Assembly (NCBI GenBank): GCA_015680685.1
Contig: MNCI01037790.1
Coordinates: 261,473-325,472, forward strand
DNA length: 64,000 nt
Direction: 5' to 3'
From: Gnetum montanum
Lineage: Eukaryota; Streptophyta; Gnetopsida; Gnetales; Gnetaceae
In this document: one piece after another, positions 60,809 to 64,000 of the stretch
How positions within the stretch are numbered: the first letter of the stretch is position 1
Layout: each line of letters starts with the position of its first letter
Translations under genes and position numbers: made by a program
Notes under the pieces: model-generated
Database searches by the model: none
The model's input: only the letters and a program-made list of their open reading frames with translations
What the model was told of the DNA's origin: nothing

Positions 60809-61670
60809 TGATGAGTTGAGATTTGATGGGCCCCAACGTTGGATACGCAACGTCGGAGTCCCAACATTGTATACTTGATGTTGGGGCTAATAAGCAACAT
60901 TGGATACCCGACGTCACCTCATTTGGATCTCGCCTATAAATACTGCACTTGGGCTCTCAGATGGGATAAGAAATTAGGGAGATAGTTTTAATTTTTCAGT
61001 ATCTTCTCTTTTAATTTTTCAGTATCTTCTCTTTTAAGTTTGTTATTCCCAGTGCATGCCTACAACGTGATGTTAGTAATGGACACGTTACATGATTGGC
61101 AATAAAAATCAAGATTACTCCAATCATTGTAGCATCCACTTAGATTATTGTTTCCTTTAATTAGTTACTACTTTCTTTAGTTAATTATTTCCATTTATTG
61201 TTATTTACTATTCTTGTTATTAAGCGGAATACATACACCTTAATCATGAGCGTTTAGATGGAAGTAATTGGTAATCCAAAAGTGTATCATTTGGCACAAC
61301 CAGTGATGTACACTTGGCAATCCCAAAAGTAGACTCACAAAGTCCAAGACGTGTACGAACGATTAAGTGCAGATATTCATTGTCCATAGGCTAGTTTAGA
61401 TCTTGTTTTCCATTATTTATTAATTTAATTAATCCATCTCTTTATCATCATCAGGAGTAGCGTATAATTAGAAACAACATCGTGCACCTCACTTTGGACT
61501 AAACCATATGTGACAAAGCTACCACTAGTCCAAGTGGAAAGACAACGAACTATGATCAAAGCATAACGATCTAGATGCCACAACTAGTCCCATCCATGAA
61601 ATTCAACTAGATCATATGTGAACACTTGCGATTCGTATGGTTGAGTGTAGGGGTGCCTCGTTGCTCATCA
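60809..61670 (+). mobile_element. S2: solo LTR of the same group
   Basis: It starts TGATGAGTTGAG and ends TTGCTCATCA. The flanks are CCTAG (60804-60808) and CTTAG (61671-61675), one mismatch. No PBS or PPT adjoins it. The end block, GTATGGTTGAGTGTAGGGGT, matches the LTRs of B, E and F. CCTATAAATAC lies at 60933-60943. Upstream, at 60838-60920, are three related CAACRTTGKATAC blocks with palindromic CCCCAAC and GTTGGGG. It would arise by recombination between the two LTRs of a full element. Confidence 0.85.
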
Positions 61671-61714
61671 CTTAGCATGAGCGATGTTGGCATCAACATA
61701 TATATATATGATAT

Positions 61715-61770
61715 GATAAAATTAGTAATACATATTTTTAATGATAAAATTTATAATACATATTTTTAAC
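61715..61770. repeat. Two 28-bp tandem units
   Basis: Units 61715-61742 and 61743-61770 start GATAAAATT and share TAATACATATTTTTAA. A short (AT)n run lies just upstream. Confidence 0.85.
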
Positions 61771-61973
61771 ATTCATGAACTAGGAAATTTTCATTTTTAA
61801 CAACTTTTTATTAAGGTGATGTTTCTAATCTTATTGTTCTTTTCTGTTTTCAAATAGTTTTATGCTAACTCAAGCTATATTTGAAATCTTTAGTTTTCTT
61901 ATGGTATATTTATCTAAATCTATTTGTAATTGAGCAACATCCGACTTGGACAATCTTATCAATGAGAGCACAA

Positions 61974-62149
61974 CTCAATAAGGATCATCACCTAGAGGCT
62001 CAATGCTCATCCCACCAAGGTTACTATCCTAGGATGGTTGGTGGATAAGTAAAAGCCTAACCTCTTTTAAGTGGCTTTGCTAGTCTTGAACCCAAGTCTT
62101 ATGATTTGAGAAACAAGCACCTTACCATCACTTAGTGGTGGTCCCTATT
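61974..62149 (-). mobile_element. tRNA-derived SINE
   Basis: The minus strand has an A-box-like TAAGTGATGGTAAGG (62120-62134) and a B-box-like GGGTTCAAGAC (62083-62093), about 40 bases apart as in RNA polymerase III promoters. A 176-base body is flanked by the direct repeat GAGAGCACAA at 61964-61973 and 62150-62159. The first 60 bases resemble the tRNA-like head of plant SINEs such as Au, from memory. The tail next to the left repeat has no clear poly(A) or poly(T). Confidence 0.7.
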
Positions 62150-62159
62150 GAGAGCACAA

Positions 62160-63646
62160 TTTAATACTTTTATTTATTTGTTTGAAGGTTTAAAAGAAAC
62201 AAATAAACACACACATATAACGAACATACTTTGTTACCATCTTTTCTTTACAACACAACCAACAAGAACATAGCTCAATTAACAATCTCCACATTTTTTT
62301 ATGTAACAAGTTGGAGTCAAACTCAAATATAGGATTTTTTTTCTTGAATGTTGTTACGATAAAAGTCATTTTCTAAAAATTTCAAAAATAAATACTTTAT
62401 TAACTTAATAAATAATAATATTAATGCACCATGAATAAAAATTATATAAATATATAAATTGAAACAAAATTACATTTCATTGTATTAAAAATTACAATCA
62501 TTTAGTAAGCTCATTGAATATTAAATATTCATTATTTTTTAAAAAACATTAACTTGAAATATTAAATCATTTTAATTTCAATAATAATTATCATTGTAGC
62601 TTAATCCAACAAAATAGGTTGAGCCAAAATCAATCTACTTTCAAGTGGTTAATTGCACATTAATAGCAGCTTTTTAAAAGGTGTACCATTCTTTAAAATA
62701 TTGGCGCGTGAAGTTCGGTTGGATGTTTCAACCCAATTTACCTGAACGCTTAATGCTGTTTTTTATTTAAAGTTTCTTTGAGTAAATTTTAATTATTCTT
62801 TTAAACGGTGTCTTTAAGGTGTTTGGTTTTCCGGGAAATCAATGACATAGCCGCTAAGCATTCACTCCACAAGTTCCGTTAAGCAGAAAGCAGAGTCGGT
62901 GCAAATTTCGATTAAATTTCATCTGAGCAATGAGACGTTATGGACCACTTAACAGGAATCTACCAAAATCGCTTGTCACTTCATCAACTTCATTTATATG
63001 AGAGTTGCCACTTCATCAACTTCATTTATACCAAAGTTGCGCCAGCAGCCTGCACACATGGTTGAAAATTTACAGCTTACATGATGTCATTATCATTTCT
63101 TGTTGGCATTTAAGTGATTCATGGAAGTGAATATCTTTTGAGGTGGCTTCCTTTGGTTATAAAGGATTTAATTTTACAGCATGAAACTGAATATATTTAA
63201 GATATTTCCTGTTTTCGTTAACTTTTTTAAATTTACGCGTTGACAGGCATTAACGACGAGGAGTAATCTCACTTACTTGCATCACCATTTAAATCCCTAG
63301 CAAGATTTTTCCAGTGTACCCCGAGATCATCCTGTACTGGTGGGCTTTCTCTTGTTTAATGCTCCACACAACTATAAATTATTGAAACTGAAAACTGAAA
63401 TTTTATTAGATTCTCTGAACGCACCATCATGAAAAATATCCATGAATTTTGAAAACATCGTTTAGACCATTAACATGGTAACAAAACTTTTAAGAGTTTT
63501 ACATGTAACAATTGTGGAAACATGCCTCCTATATTGTGACAATTGCGGAAACATGCCTCCTACGTAAACATGGAAAGTCCTAAAAATGATTCAACTTTCT
63601 AATGTAACAATGTGATAGCTTTGAAAATTTCTATTCATTGTTATCG
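62160..63646. other. Non-element DNA with short tandem duplications
   Basis: AT-rich to about 62690, then of higher complexity. Tandem pairs occur at 62977-63040 (two 32-base units, CACTTCATCAACTTC...) and 63508-63569 (two 31-base units, ACAATTGYGGAAACATGCC...). No open frame of note. It could be the upstream region of a host gene lying to the right. Confidence 0.5.
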
Positions 63647-63981
63647 TAATGGTCTTATATTTTTCTAATAAATGGTAACTGGTTCCGGTGCCTTACAGTT
63701 TCTTGACGGGAGAACATAGCTTTCACAGTCGCTTACAGTCTATATACACCATCACCGCACTGTATACACCATCACCGCAGAGCGCCCGTGTGAAAGAAGA
63801 TCCAGNTAATGGTCTTATATTTTTCTAATAAATGGTAACTGGTTCCGGTGCCTTACGGTTTCTTGATGGGAGAACATGGCACCAGGAATCAATTGCAGTA
63901 TAGCAGTTCAGGTCCCTTTCACAGTCGCTTACAGTCTGCATACACCATCACCGCAGAGCGCCCGTGTGAAAGAAGATCCAG
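63647..63981. repeat. Near-identical duplication around a single N
   Basis: 63647-63805 and 63807-63981 are almost the same sequence, separated by N at 63806. The first copy lacks a block present at about 63880-63916 and has a small extra ATACACCATCACCGCA repeat. It may be two alleles joined by the assembler. Confidence 0.85.
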
Positions 63982-63992
63982 AACATTCATCA

Positions 63993-64000
63993 ATGGCATC
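63993..64000 (+). CDS. Possible start of a host gene at the window edge
   Basis: ATGGCATC (Met-Ala start) ends the window. ATGGC is a common plant initiation context. The preceding 1.3 kb is not recognisably transposon. Only three codons are visible, so no product can be named. Confidence 0.2.

Noticed and set aside
1-64000. CRISPR array, operon or bacterial genes
   Set aside because: The repeats are LTRs and microsatellites, there are no spacer arrays, and gene structure, TATA boxes and decay are those of a plant nuclear genome.

Overview
The window is nuclear DNA from a large plant genome, most likely a gymnosperm. That placement is an inference from the depth of nesting, the age of the repeats and the lack of any recognisable host gene over more than 60 kb. 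Almost everything is decayed long-terminal-repeat (LTR) retrotransposon of one Ty3/gypsy group. The primer-binding sites match the 3' end of plant tRNA-Asp, the reverse transcriptase is preceded by a motif of the LELKxLPxxLxYAFL type, and an extra open frame lies between integrase and the polypurine tract. Together these point to the Tat/Athila side of the non-chromodomain gypsy elements. The LTRs begin TGATGA and end TCATCA.

Left stack (1-31612). One old minus-strand element, called A, runs from before base 1 to 31612. It is split by three insertions: element B (minus, 4782-11392, target duplication GAGAT); a 2.8-kb solo-LTR-like insertion S1 (13349-16144, GTAAG); and element C (plus, 19144-30614, AAGAT/AAGAA). 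With these removed, A reads in order: 3' LTR, accessory ORF, spacer, integrase, RNase H, end of reverse transcriptase, gag, leader, primer-binding site, 5' LTR.

Right stack (32318-58606). A plus-strand element D, flanked by GGTAC, is split by element E (plus, 36792-44758, ATATT) and element F (minus, 45554-52402, ACAAT). D keeps gag, protease, the accessory ORF and both LTRs. Where its pol should be there is about 3.3 kb of unrecognised AT-rich DNA containing single-N assembly joints.

Right flank (58612-64000). This holds a degenerate interval with one unrecognised 86-codon ORF, a related solo LTR S2 (60809-61670), a tRNA-derived SINE (61974-62149) and a more complex stretch with several short tandem duplications. 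The window ends at an ATGGC that could start a host gene.

The full layout, best seen in C, is LTR, PBS, gag (capsid-like core, HPKG zinc-like motif, proline-rich tail), protease, reverse transcriptase, RNase H, integrase, spacer, accessory ORF with coiled coil, PPT, LTR. Nothing here looks able to move: every protein frame is broken and the visible catalytic motifs are damaged. The points most worth a second look are the different pol deletions in each element, a splice-acceptor-like site before the accessory ORF, family-specific palindromic repeats next to the TATA box in the LTRs, a reiterated GGGGG motif, and decay of terminal bases that depends on CAG context. No tRNA, rRNA, CRISPR or intact protein gene was found.
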